Of a stretch of DNA of 64,000 bases, positions 40,767 through 49,251 are shown in pieces. The translations under genes and the position numbers were made by a program. The DNA lies in assembly GCF_016587355.1 (NCBI RefSeq), contig NZ_BNJF01000004.1:930001-994000 (forward strand). The letters run 5' to 3'. How positions within the stretch are numbered: position 1 is the stretch's first letter; the number at the start of each line of letters is the position of its first letter. The stretch is from Ktedonospora formicarum. Its GTDB lineage: Bacteria; Chloroflexota; Ktedonobacteria; Ktedonobacterales; Ktedonobacteraceae. Below the pieces are notes generated by a model. That model did not search any database. It was given only the letters and a program-made list of their open reading frames with translations, and had not been told where the DNA came from.

Positions 40767-43681
40767 ACTGGCGGATTTGCATGACTGTCGCATTCAATAT
40801 GATCGATGTTATCCGTATGGCGAATCTGTAGCTTCTTGTTTGAGTGATGAGAGATTTCGCCTTGCATCTCAAGCTTGTCAAAATAATCTCGTAAGAGCTG
40901 GTGGGCAAACATATATCCGCCACCAATCTTGCGAAGTAAGATGCTGTCAGCCGCATAATCCAGAAAATGTGCGTAGTTCCGAGGCATATACCCAGCACGC
41001 CAGCAATACCATCGTAATACATAATGTTTCACCCAAGCACCACCACCTTGTAGGATGAAGCATTGCAGCACAAAGATAACCCCAAAAAGTATAGTAAATC
41101 CTGCGCTCAAGATAGGCCATCCTCCCAGCCTACCTACGAATCCAAACGCGAAACCACTGATCAGGCCACTTGCAACTCCTCCCACTAGCCCGAAGACACA
41201 TCCTACTAAAAGCGCATTTTTGAGAGAACGGCGGATGCCTTCGTTGGGTCTGACGAACTGATGCTCATCCAATATATCACTAGACCACCCGCTTGCCAGG
41301 CTTCCAGTAAAGATTGCGGCCAATCCACCCACCAGGCCAACGATCATTCCATAGATTATTCCATAACGCATACCATAAGCGAGACCATAGAAACCACTAC
41401 TCGCGATGCTCAAAGTTATGGAAACCCCAAGCATAACCATCATGCCCAAAAGAAGGCCCTTCGTAAGGGATTTGGTCGCATGATAGCGCATATTACGCCA
41501 TGACCAGGCAACTCTTTCTACGGGCTCTATTCCGCTCCCTAAATGTAGCAGATTGGTTCCTCCTCCGGCACCAAAGATAAGACCCATAAATGCGCCTGCG
41601 ATGGCTCCATAGGTGAGAACGTACGTATTAATACCTCCAGCGAGCAAGGCATAAACGCCTCCAAATCCGACACCGGCGCAACACCCATAAAATACTGTAT
41701 CCCAAAATCGCTTGATAACATTGCTTTTCTGCCATTGTTTATTTTTTTGTAAGGGCTCAGAAGGATCTTGTACTATATGAGCCATTTCTGGCTTACTTTT
41801 CAAACCATTGATTAAACCTGTTAATAAACCAGCAAGTAAACCACTAAAGAGTCCCATACTTAATCCGCTTTCAAACCCTCCAATCAGACCTTGACTCAAG
41901 CTAAAAAGAATGCCTGCAATAAGCGTGACACCAACACCTATCAGGCTAGCGTTACGGAGCCCACTTGTAACACTTTGCCATAATGTCCTCCAGGAGAAGA
42001 TTGGCATTGGAGAACCCATCAGAAGCGTGACGATGACAACGACAAGTGCAAGAAGAATGCCGAGACTTCCACCTGCCTCTAATCCCCCTCCTAATCCAGG
42101 TTTCATCCAACCCAAAACATCGTTTCCTGATCTACCTCCCAGTTCCCCAAGTAATCCAATACCTACACCAACTTCGTCTCCACGCTTGCCTCCACGTATC
42201 CAGGCGAAGAGCGCTGCTACTACAAAAATATCTATCCCATAAATAAGCCTGAGAATAGCGGCCTGATAGCGCTGATATGCTGTATGTGGGAGCCAGGTAG
42301 GTTGCAAGCGCTCAAGATAGAATTCGCTTTGATTATGTGCTTGCATCTGTCGTGCTAACCATGATAGCCAATGATTGGTCTGATCAAGCGTGTAATTGCG
42401 TTGCAATAGGCCTCTCTTCGTCACTCGTTCTACATATGTCTGAAAGATATTCTGGCGATGTACAGGAAGAGAAGAGATCAACGATGCTTTTCCCTGGGGT
42501 GTTTCATGATAAATAAGTGTCAGAATATTTAGCATCAAGGGAGTTGTGACCATTGCTTGCAGGTCTGGATCTTTCTGAAGTGCCAATCGCATTGATTTCA
42601 CGTTGAAATTCTCATGCGATGTATACTGATCAACCTGTTGCTCCGTCAATGGTTGAGCTACAATAGCCTTATTCAGTAATATACGAGCAGGTTGTGCAAA
42701 ATAATCGTCTTGTCGACAACAGACAACGATGGAGACGAGACCATGCGTTTGTCTGTAGGTGTTGATAGCTTCAATACATTTTGTGCGATAGTCACCCGCC
42801 ATCTCATCAAGCCCATCAAGCATGAGTGTGATAGCTTCCTCTTCTATCCAGGCTCTTGCTAGATTTGGGGGAACCTGATACCGCATGGTGAATTCTTCAA
42901 TTAGCCACTCTTGCAATGGTTGTTGTTTCTCAGCCCACGACGACAAATTAAAGACCACTGGCATTGGGTGTTGCTCATTCTCTTGTGCGCGCATGAGGAG
43001 CTGCTGAGTCAATTCCAAGAGTAGCGTTGTTTTTCCCGCACCTGGCTTTCCTAGAATGAGCACTTCACCGTCTGCCTCATCATACACTTGGATGATTCTG
43101 GTTCCAATAGGCAACAAACGAGCTGGTAAATTAGATTCTTGAACAGTCTGATGCCAGGGATTATTCACAGCGTTGGGTTGCTCATACAATTGCAACCTGA
43201 GTAAGATTGACCGAAAGAGAGAATGCTGAAAAAATCCAACGATCCAGAGTGAATACACACGATTCAGAAGGTGCAATCTTAGGCTATCATTATTCACTTG
43301 GGCAGATAAGGATATTGCTTGAAGTGGTGGGAACGCTTGGATCTCGATCTCTGTAGTGTCCACAATAGAGCGGTCTTGAGGAAGAGAAATCGCGACGGTT
43401 TCTAAAGAAGAGGGCACAATAGCCTTTTGAACGGATGCGACTGCAACCTGTAATTGAGAATTGTCAGCCTCATTCTCTTCAGCAAAGGAGAGCCCAAGCT
43501 GCTCTGGAGACTTTCCCAATAATTCACATAGGCGCTTGCGCACGTCTGGTAGAGGCGCGCGTATTCCTCGCTCCCAGCTACTAACAGTCTGTGTGTCAAC
43601 GTGTAATTTCTCGGCCAGGATCGCTTGGGTCAAGCCCTGATCCTTACGCGCATTCTTCAATAAAACATTTGCTTGTGCCAT
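40763..43681 (-). CDS. HTH-NACHT ATPase with a large glycine-rich membrane domain
   Basis: A 972-residue STAND protein. Residues 1-65 are an XRE HTH (NARKDQGLTQAILAEKLHVD, QTVSSWERGIRAPLP). A linker leads to the NACHT NTPase: Walker A LGKPGAGKTTLLLEL (210-224), Walker B ITLMLDGLDEMAG (284-296), then the CRQDDYF sensor region and a winged-helix part (PLMLNILTLIYHE). Residues about 480-890 are a long chain of hydrophobic helices with repeated G-x3-G patterns (GLLAGLLTGLING, GGVASGLISGFAFG), suggesting many packed membrane segments. The tail HFLDYAADSILLRKIGGGYM resembles the end of other NACHT proteins. Bacterial NACHT proteins include antiphage defence effectors, and a membrane-disrupting output would suit that, but the HTH also allows a signalling role. 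It is divergent from an HTH-NB-ARC gene. Confidence 0.8.
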   Translation of the reverse strand: MAQANVLLKNARKDQGLTQAILAEKLHVDTQTVSSWERGIRAPLPDVRKRLCELLGKSPEQLGLSFAEENEADNSQLQVAVASVQKAIVPSSLETVAISLPQDRSIVDTTEIEIQAFPPLQAISLSAQVNNDSLRLHLLNRVYSLWIVGFFQHSLFRSILLRLQLYEQPNAVNNPWHQTVQESNLPARLLPIGTRIIQVYDEADGEVLILGKPGAGKTTLLLELTQQLLMRAQENEQHPMPVVFNLSSWAEKQQPLQEWLIEEFTMRYQVPPNLARAWIEEEAITLMLDGLDEMAGDYRTKCIEAINTYRQTHGLVSIVVCCRQDDYFAQPARILLNKAIVAQPLTEQQVDQYTSHENFNVKSMRLALQKDPDLQAMVTTPLMLNILTLIYHETPQGKASLISSLPVHRQNIFQTYVERVTKRGLLQRNYTLDQTNHWLSWLARQMQAHNQSEFYLERLQPTWLPHTAYQRYQAAILRLIYGIDIFVVAALFAWIRGGKRGDEVGVGIGLLGELGGRSGNDVLGWMKPGLGGGLEAGGSLGILLALVVVIVTLLMGSPMPIFSWRTLWQSVTSGLRNASLIGVGVTLIAGILFSLSQGLIGGFESGLSMGLFSGLLAGLLTGLINGLKSKPEMAHIVQDPSEPLQKNKQWQKSNVIKRFWDTVFYGCCAGVGFGGVYALLAGGINTYVLTYGAIAGAFMGLIFGAGGGTNLLHLGSGIEPVERVAWSWRNMRYHATKSLTKGLLLGMMVMLGVSITLSIASSGFYGLAYGMRYGIIYGMIVGLVGGLAAIFTGSLASGWSSDILDEHQFVRPNEGIRRSLKNALLVGCVFGLVGGVASGLISGFAFGFVGRLGGWPILSAGFTILFGVIFVLQCFILQGGGAWVKHYVLRWYCWRAGYMPRNYAHFLDYAADSILLRKIGGGYMFAHQLLRDYFDKLEMQGEISHHSNKKLQIRHTDNIDHIECDSHANPPV

Positions 43682-44108
43682 GAATATTTCGACTCAAAGT
43701 ACCCGAATGCGCATCCCTGCAGCGAAATATAGATTTTATCTAGAATATGTGTCTAAAAAGCACCAGATCTACCTATACGTTATCCTTCCTCATCGATATT
43801 AACACATCCTTTTTTCTCGCCACAAGGTTTTAATGGTCGGAAAGCGACAAAATGCGGGTGTACACGCCTTCTCTATGGGTCCTGTATGAGTCCTGTATGA
43901 GTTTTGTATGCCCTCTGTTCGTTCCCCTCGCAGTCAATTGCTGGCACACTAGCAGACAGAAAAGTTATGTGGAGCATGGATCGCAATGCTTTTCTCAGAG
44001 CACCTGCTCAAGGACGAGCTTCTTTTTCTCTTTAGCGCAGGCATGTATTTCACTGGCATGAAGTGCATGGCATACACATTATCTCTCGATTAGAGGGGGA
44101 AGCTATCT
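43682..44108. other. Divergent promoter region of two STAND ATPase genes
   Basis: About 430 bases between the minus-strand NACHT gene and the plus-strand NB-ARC gene. It must hold both promoters. No gene was seen. A TAGACA ... TATATT pair on the minus strand (around 43730-43760) is a possible weak NACHT promoter. Confidence 0.4.
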
Positions 44109-45380
44109 ATGAAGAGCGAAGAGTGGAATTATCGTGCGATCTCGCATTTTCGCCTGCATCGTCACCTTTCACAACAGGCCTTGGCTGACCTCATGGGTGT
44201 CAGTCGTCAAACTATTCGTCGCTGGGAAACTGGCCGCTCGCATCCCCAGGACTATTATCAGACGAAGCTTTGTCAAGTTCTGGGAGCAACCAAGCGCGAG
44301 TTCGGTTTTGATTCACAGACCGATTATCCGAAACTTGCTTCACGCGGCTTCCTCTACGATCCAGCTATTCCACCTCTTCCAGACATCCCTCTTATGGGGC
44401 GCTACAAAGAGTTAGAACATCTTCGGTTTCTCCTTAATGAGAAATTCCATCCTTTGATCGCGCTCCACGGCCTTCCTGGAGTTGGAAAAACTTCAATTGT
44501 GACGACTCTAGTTCACGATGCTACTATACAGGAGCATTTTCGTGATGGAATACTGTGGGCAGAGTTAGGTGCTCAACCAGACATAGATGTACTCTATCAA
44601 CGCTTGGGACAGGAGCTTGGTCTCTCATCTACCGACTTGCAGGAGCATCATGAAACCTGGCCTAAGGCATTACGAAGGGTTATTGGACAAAAAAGAATCC
44701 TTCTCGTCCTTGATGATGTCTGGAACATTGACGATGCACTTGCTCTCAAGGTGGGAGGCCCCAACTGTGCATATATCTTGACCAGTCGTTCCCTTCGCGC
44801 AGCTGCAAGCTTTACGATTGACAGCCTCATACAGATCCAGGAACTCAGTGAGGACGATGGGCTCACCTTACTTCATATGCTTGCGTCCTTCAGCGATTCT
44901 CTCGAATTAAACCATTCTCAGGCATGCTATCTCGTAAGAGCAGTTGGCAGCCTCCCACTAGCCCTTACCATCATGGGAAACTATCTCCGAACGCAAGGAA
45001 TCACAGGACAGGCACGCCGTCTTCAATCCGCTTTGTGCCGTCTTTCTAACATACATGAGCGTATGCATTTGGAGCAAGTATTAGGTCTACATGGGCTTCA
45101 TTCTCATCAGAAACATTCCCTCCCACGATCTTTGTATGCTGCCATCTCGGCTACAGAGCAGTACTTATCCGAGCGTGTGCGTATTGCGTTCTCCGCGCTC
45201 TCAGTCTTTCCACCGAAACCAGCCAGCTTCACCGAAGCAGAAGCTATCACACAAGCGCAATGCTCCGTTGATGTACTGGATGCGCTCAGTGATGCAGGCT
45301 TGATCGAATGCATTGGAGATGGTCAATACATGCTCCATCCAACGGTTGCCGACTATCTTCAACTGCGTTGTGCCGAGTAA
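44109..45380 (+). CDS. HTH-NB-ARC ATPase without sensor repeats
   Basis: A 423-residue STAND ATPase. An XRE HTH (15-65, SQQALADLMGVSRQTIRRW) precedes an NB-ARC module: IPLMGRYKELEHLRFLL, P-loop HGLPGVGKTSIVTTL (120-134), Walker B ILLVLDDVW (197-205), the sensor YILTSRS, the GSLPLAL motif near 278, and a winged-helix domain ending SDAGLIECIGDGQYMLHPTV. Related proteins normally continue with TPR or WD repeats that sense a ligand; this one stops just after the winged helix, so it is either a natural short form or truncated at its 3' end. No continuation in another frame was recognised. GAGGGGGAAGCTATCT lies before the ATG. It could regulate transcription through its HTH in response to nucleotide state. 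Confidence 0.8.
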   Translation: MKSEEWNYRAISHFRLHRHLSQQALADLMGVSRQTIRRWETGRSHPQDYYQTKLCQVLGATKREFGFDSQTDYPKLASRGFLYDPAIPPLPDIPLMGRYKELEHLRFLLNEKFHPLIALHGLPGVGKTSIVTTLVHDATIQEHFRDGILWAELGAQPDIDVLYQRLGQELGLSSTDLQEHHETWPKALRRVIGQKRILLVLDDVWNIDDALALKVGGPNCAYILTSRSLRAAASFTIDSLIQIQELSEDDGLTLLHMLASFSDSLELNHSQACYLVRAVGSLPLALTIMGNYLRTQGITGQARRLQSALCRLSNIHERMHLEQVLGLHGLHSHQKHSLPRSLYAAISATEQYLSERVRIAFSALSVFPPKPASFTEAEAITQAQCSVDVLDALSDAGLIECIGDGQYMLHPTVADYLQLRCAE

Positions 45381-45548
45381 ATGCTACACCTCCCGTCCTG
45401 CTCTGGGAGCGTGGGCTGCGAATTCAGCTTGAGCTTTGCTACAACTTCTGTGAACCAGAAGATCTTGAAAGTACCCTGCCAATAGATGAAGGGGGGAGCG
45501 CGAAAAGAAAAGCGTTCATTGCCAATGGGTTTCGCGGCCCACCTCTTC

Positions 45549-46052
45549 TCATGAAATCATTCCCCGCTTGGGTTTGGGTATGAGCCATCCAATACACCAA
45601 CCCAGCCCTGCTGAAAACAATAGGTTGAGCACAACAGGGATGATGGTGGTAAGAGAGACAGCAAATGTGGTTCCATTGCTGTTTAGGCTTGGTGCTACCA
45701 GACTCACTGGTACACAGACCAGGATACTCACACATACGAACAGCCCCACCACCAGCAGCGCTTGACGCCGATTTTCAGTAGCCCACAGTGTCCAATAGGC
45801 ACAAACACTCGCTATCAGCGTCGCAAGCGGGTAGTAAAAGACGACGAGCCAGAGGAACCATTGTGGTACGTGGGTAACTTCATCGACACCAGGAAGTGAC
45901 CACCCAATGGATGGAAGAAATACCCAACCAAAGACGAGAGGGAATAGGGTAATGAACGTATTTTGCGGGAGCGCGATCCCAACCAAAATTCCCAGGACAA
46001 CAGCGACGAACAAAGTTATAAGCCAGATTGATTTTGGAATACGCTTTGACAT
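45549..46052 (-). CDS. Four-helix membrane protein of unknown function
   Basis: A 167-residue membrane protein with four to five hydrophobic helices: SIWLITLFVAVVLGILVGIA (about 8-27), FLWLVVFYYPLATLIASVCA (about 66-85), ALLVVGLFVCVSILVCVPV (about 98-116), and VSLTTIIPVVLNLLFSAGLG. The tail KPKRGMIS is basic and likely cytoplasmic. No family recognised. It converges with the NB-ARC gene and is divergent from the conjugation operon. Confidence 0.6.
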   Translation of the reverse strand: MSKRIPKSIWLITLFVAVVLGILVGIALPQNTFITLFPLVFGWVFLPSIGWSLPGVDEVTHVPQWFLWLVVFYYPLATLIASVCAYWTLWATENRRQALLVVGLFVCVSILVCVPVSLVAPSLNSNGTTFAVSLTTIIPVVLNLLFSAGLGWCIGWLIPKPKRGMIS

Positions 46053-46535
46053 ACCTTTATCTCCAAAGATAATTTATCTGCAAGAATGGAAAGCATCTTG
46101 AGAGCAGTATAAACTTTCCGAGTAGGGAACACATGGGGCATATGTCCTATTGAAGGGCACTCTCTGCTCTTGCGGCAATACCCACGTGAGCAAATGGCAA
46201 GACCTAAGTTACATTTACATGAGTGTTCCCGAGCAAGATGATACATGAAAAGTGATCCATAAAATGATACAACTTGTTTCTATCTTTCTCACAGAGAAAC
46301 CAGTATAACTAAAGTGCGGAGAGAAATCCTCCCCGTTGCGAATGAGAGGAGGCACAAGTCAACATTGCAGTGAAACAAGAGACAGAGAAAGGTATGCCTA
46401 TGTAACTTCATGCGATGAAGATATGCCAGTAAAGAAACCTTTGTTATTCATTCAACCTAACGTACTACCTACAACAGCACGTTAGGTCAACCTGTGGTAT
46501 TTCACACATTTTATAAAGAGATTGTGAGGTGATAC
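46053..46535. other. Leader and promoter region of the conjugation operon
   Basis: About 480 bases with no gene seen. It contains a 9-bp inverted repeat (ACCTAACGT 46455-46463, ACGTTAGGT 46479-46487) about 50 bases before the first gene. It could be an operator site or carry the transfer origin, but no nick-site motif is recognised. Confidence 0.45.
46455..46487. promoter_or_regulatory. Inverted repeat upstream of the conjugation genes
   Basis: ACCTAACGT and ACGTTAGGT are perfect inverted copies separated by 15 bases, 49 bases before the first conjugation gene. Position suggests an operator or a structural element in the leader RNA. Confidence 0.4.
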
Positions 46536-47723
46536 ATGCTCTTACGACGACCCACCATGGATTTTACTCGACGCATTGCATCGCCACGACCATCTCCTGG
46601 CACTGCATCCAAGCGCATTTGGCGTGCGTTTTCATCTCTTGGGTTGCTCCTTGGCATCTGTCTTGTCGTGGGAACGATGCTCTCCAGCACAATCACTCCC
46701 ACTTCCCAAACCCTATTGTTTCCTGCTATTGGCAAAGGAGGGGTTGCGGTACCCTCCAGCCCCCAACTCGGGATTCCCGGTCGCACCCAGACCCCAACCA
46801 CATCAACACCTCAAGTGGGCTTTGATGTCAAACAATGGGCTATTGATGGCTTTAAAGGTCTGGTTCGGTACATGCTTCATGGCATCGCCAATACCCTGGA
46901 AGGGCTTGTGACGTGGGCAGAGAGCTGGGGCGTCATCAATGCAACCCCCAAGGACCTCACCTATGAGCATGACACCGTCAAGAAGCTCCATGCCTGGAGT
47001 GTTGGAGTTCTAGATGCTGCGCTGGCACTCTTCCTGACTATTGGTGGATATACCTATATGCTAGGTGGCTATCGCGATTTCCGCCAGATTGCGGTACGTT
47101 TGCTCATTGCGGTCATCGCAGCCAACTTTAGTTTGTTCTACATTCCCCAGGTCATCGAACTGCAAAATGCCCTGACCAGTAGTCTGCAAACGCTCTTTGG
47201 CAGTAAGGTAAACTTGCTCCCAACTGGCACGATTGATACCTCTAGCGGTTCGACGGCCTTGCGGATCGTCTGTTTTTATCTGGCTGAGTTAGTGATGTCG
47301 ATCATGATTCTCTCCCAGCGCTTTGTATATCTGGCTCTACTGGACTTCCTGATCGTACTGGCTCCACTTGGCATTGCCTGTTTTACCCTTCCACAAACGC
47401 AGGAGTGGGGCAACTGGTGGATGCAGCTCTTTGTCTCGACTTTGCTCATGCCAATCTTACAAAACCTCTGCCTCTACCTATCTTCGACCATTCTGGCGGC
47501 GACGGGTCCAAAAGGGGTGTCCGTTGTTGGGATGCTAATTGGTATTGGAGGACTCTATCTTGCCTTCAAGCTTCCAACTATGCTGGTCTCCAAGCCCCTT
47601 GGATTGCTCATGAATGGAGTCCCTGATGGAGTCTCGATAGGGGTAGCCGGAGCACAGGCGGTCCAGGGAGCCGCCGAAGACACTGGCGAAGCCATAGCCA
47701 AGGTCGCCATACTGGCGGCTTGA
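46536..47723 (+). CDS. TrbL/VirB6-like polytopic T4SS protein
   Basis: A 395-residue membrane protein. After a hydrophobic N-terminal segment (SSLGLLLGICLVVGTMLSS, about 33-51) and a proline/threonine-rich stretch, there are five or more membrane helices, including ALALFLTIGGYTYMLGGYRD, IAVRLLIAVIAANFSLFYIP, FVYLALLDFLIVLAPLGIACF and GVSVVGMLIGIGGLYLAF. The order and the helical, amphipathic loop with a W-x2-L motif fit the TrbL/VirB6 group that forms the inner-membrane channel of type IV secretion systems. It is the first gene of the conjugation operon, and the CHAP hydrolase gene follows within 20 bases. GAGGTG before ATG 46536 supports the start. Confidence 0.72.
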   Translation: MLLRRPTMDFTRRIASPRPSPGTASKRIWRAFSSLGLLLGICLVVGTMLSSTITPTSQTLLFPAIGKGGVAVPSSPQLGIPGRTQTPTTSTPQVGFDVKQWAIDGFKGLVRYMLHGIANTLEGLVTWAESWGVINATPKDLTYEHDTVKKLHAWSVGVLDAALALFLTIGGYTYMLGGYRDFRQIAVRLLIAVIAANFSLFYIPQVIELQNALTSSLQTLFGSKVNLLPTGTIDTSSGSTALRIVCFYLAELVMSIMILSQRFVYLALLDFLIVLAPLGIACFTLPQTQEWGNWWMQLFVSTLLMPILQNLCLYLSSTILAATGPKGVSVVGMLIGIGGLYLAFKLPTMLVSKPLGLLMNGVPDGVSIGVAGAQAVQGAAEDTGEAIAKVAILAA

Positions 47724-47740
47724 GAAGAGGAGGGAAATGT

Positions 47741-48481
47741 ATGGGAATGCTGATCCGTCTGGGTGTGGTCGCGGTGGTAATCCAGGTGCTTGCCTTCATG
47801 TTCTTTGTGGTCATGCTGTTTGCTCCCCTGGCAAGCGTGCTTCCAACCGTCGGCGTTTCTCAATCTGGTCAGGTGCGGATTGAGCCTGGGAAAGGTGCAA
47901 CCTCCATTGTGGAGGCGGCTCAAGCCCTCTCACAGCATCTCTCGGGAGTGCGCTCAAATCTCTATGATCCCAATGATCCGTTTATGCGTCCGGTGTATGC
48001 CTACTGGAAGAGTATCTGTCCTGGCTCCAATGATGATGTGTGCTGGTACGCACACACAGGAACGCTGCAATGTGTCTACTTTGCGGTCGGGACTTACTAT
48101 CTAGCAGGTTATCCGTTACCACAGATTGCCAATGCGGTCGATTTCTGGCCGAAGTATCAACACCAGCAGGGGTGGCGCACCATTTCCTCTACAGAATATC
48201 CTCCGAGCCAGCGTGGATTCCCTGCTCCTGGAGATTTGATGATCTGGAAAGGCGGAGAAGCTGGACATATTGCGGTAGTGCTTGCGGTAACCCCTCCTCA
48301 CAACGGGAAGGATGGCTCCGTCACCGTGGCACAAGCCAATGCTCCAGGCAATCGCTGGCCTGCTGGTCAGAGCGCAGATGCTGCCAACTGGTACACGATG
48401 CCGCTGCATCCAGACCTTTCTATTGAAACCTGGACGAAGCCTGATGTCTATACCGTGCGTGGCTTTCTCCGTCAAGCGTAA
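47741..48481 (+). CDS. CHAP-domain peptidoglycan hydrolase of the T4SS
   Basis: A 247-residue protein with an N-terminal membrane anchor or signal (LIRLGVVAVVIQVLAFMFF, 4-22) and a CHAP cysteine peptidase domain (about 85-245). The probable nucleophile is C111 in LQCVYFAVGTYYLAG, and the histidine is H176 in AGHIAVVLAV; a polar third residue would be N200 in VAQAN. CHAP amidases and endopeptidases open the cell wall so that the conjugation channel can be assembled. The GAGGAGGG ribosome site lies seven bases before ATG 47741. It takes the place of VirB1 or the TraG/PrgK-like hydrolase found in Gram-positive systems. Two further cysteines (near 93 and 101) could form a disulfide. Confidence 0.82.
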   Translation: MGMLIRLGVVAVVIQVLAFMFFVVMLFAPLASVLPTVGVSQSGQVRIEPGKGATSIVEAAQALSQHLSGVRSNLYDPNDPFMRPVYAYWKSICPGSNDDVCWYAHTGTLQCVYFAVGTYYLAGYPLPQIANAVDFWPKYQHQQGWRTISSTEYPPSQRGFPAPGDLMIWKGGEAGHIAVVLAVTPPHNGKDGSVTVAQANAPGNRWPAGQSADAANWYTMPLHPDLSIETWTKPDVYTVRGFLRQA

Positions 48482-48518
48482 TGCTCATCATATTGACAAG
48501 ACAAACGGATGATTTTAG

Positions 48519-48532
48519 AAAGGAGCTCCTTT
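48519..48532 (+). promoter_or_regulatory. Palindromic ribosome-binding site of the pilin-like gene
   Basis: AAAGGAGCTCCTTT is a perfect 14-base palindrome that contains the AAAGGAG ribosome site, just before the start codon at 48537. Folding would bury the site (five pairs, AGCT loop), so translation of this small, probably abundant protein could be regulated. Confidence 0.45.
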
Positions 48533-48536
48533 TTGT

Positions 48537-48800
48537 ATGCTTTTGCTTGTTTCTTCACTCGTGCTGGGAGCCAGTATCGGTTCGGCTTTTAGCAATCTAA
48601 CCACGCTTATCACAAGTTATCTCATCCCTGTGGTTGCCTTTGCCCTGGCGGTGCTTGGATACATGTATATCACGTCTCTTGATGATTACCAGCGTGCGGC
48701 CCACATCAAACGCGCGATTGGCATGGTGATTGTGGGAGCCATCATCGTCGTGATTGCCACAACCATCTCGACCGAACTGGTCAATAACATCAAGAAATAA
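48537..48800 (+). CDS. Pilin-like VirB2/TrbC small membrane protein
   Basis: An 87-residue protein with a short N-terminal hydrophobic part and two further membrane helices, LITSYLIPVVAFALAVLGYM (about 23-42) and AIGMVIVGAIIVVIATTIS (about 60-78), joined by a polar loop LDDYQRAAHIKR. This is the size and hairpin layout of VirB2/TrbC pilins and of the related small T4SS proteins of Gram-positive elements. Its place between the CHAP protein and the PrgI-like protein supports the assignment. Sequence identity to a pilin cannot be claimed by eye. Confidence 0.65.
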   Translation: MLLLVSSLVLGASIGSAFSNLTTLITSYLIPVVAFALAVLGYMYITSLDDYQRAAHIKRAIGMVIVGAIIVVIATTISTELVNNIKK

Positions 48801-48814
48801 GGAGTCAATCCTCG

Positions 48815-49249
48815 ATGGCGGTCTCATCCCAACCCAAGCAGAGCTACCAGATTCCAACCCATCTCAAAGTTGCAGACACCATCACACTTGAGATCTTTGG
48901 TTTTTCACTCACCATCACCATGCGCCAAGGCATAATTGTGCTTCTCGGCGGCAGTTTGGTGTATAGCACCTGGAATCACCTTTTCTGGCTCGATCAATGG
49001 GCTGGCGGTGGTCCCCTCCTGCATTACATTCTCACAGGCATGCTTGCCTTTGCGACGTTTATCATCGCCACCTTCCGCTTCAGAGAGCGCTCTCTCGAAA
49101 TGTGGTTGATGCTGGCACTTCGATATTATGCTCGTTCACGCACCTTCGTCTGGCATTCCTCCACGCTCCTCACGATGAGGGAGGAGCATGGTATGTCCAT
49201 ACCACAGTCTCTTGCGACTCGACCTGTTGAACAGGAGGAAGAAGCATAA
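48815..49249 (+). CDS. PrgI/VirB3-like T4SS membrane protein
   Basis: A 144-residue protein. The start region YQIPTHLKVADTITLEIFGFS is like the N-terminal IP-x-x-x-K segment of PrgI-family proteins, followed by two close membrane helices (QGIIVLLGGSLVYSTWNHLF, and LHYILTGMLAFATFIIATF) and a basic cytoplasmic tail with RSLEMWLMLALRYY. PrgI/VirB3 proteins anchor the VirB4 ATPase to the membrane and are nearly always encoded directly before it, as here: the virB4-like gene starts two bases after the stop codon. Confidence 0.75.
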   Translation: MAVSSQPKQSYQIPTHLKVADTITLEIFGFSLTITMRQGIIVLLGGSLVYSTWNHLFWLDQWAGGGPLLHYILTGMLAFATFIIATFRFRERSLEMWLMLALRYYARSRTFVWHSSTLLTMREEHGMSIPQSLATRPVEQEEEA

Positions 49250-49251
49250 AT

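Noticed and set aside
45308..45583. Plus-strand frame overlapping the NB-ARC stop
   Set aside because: Examined as a possible frameshifted continuation of the NB-ARC protein; it has no repeat-domain pattern and overlaps a real minus-strand membrane protein.
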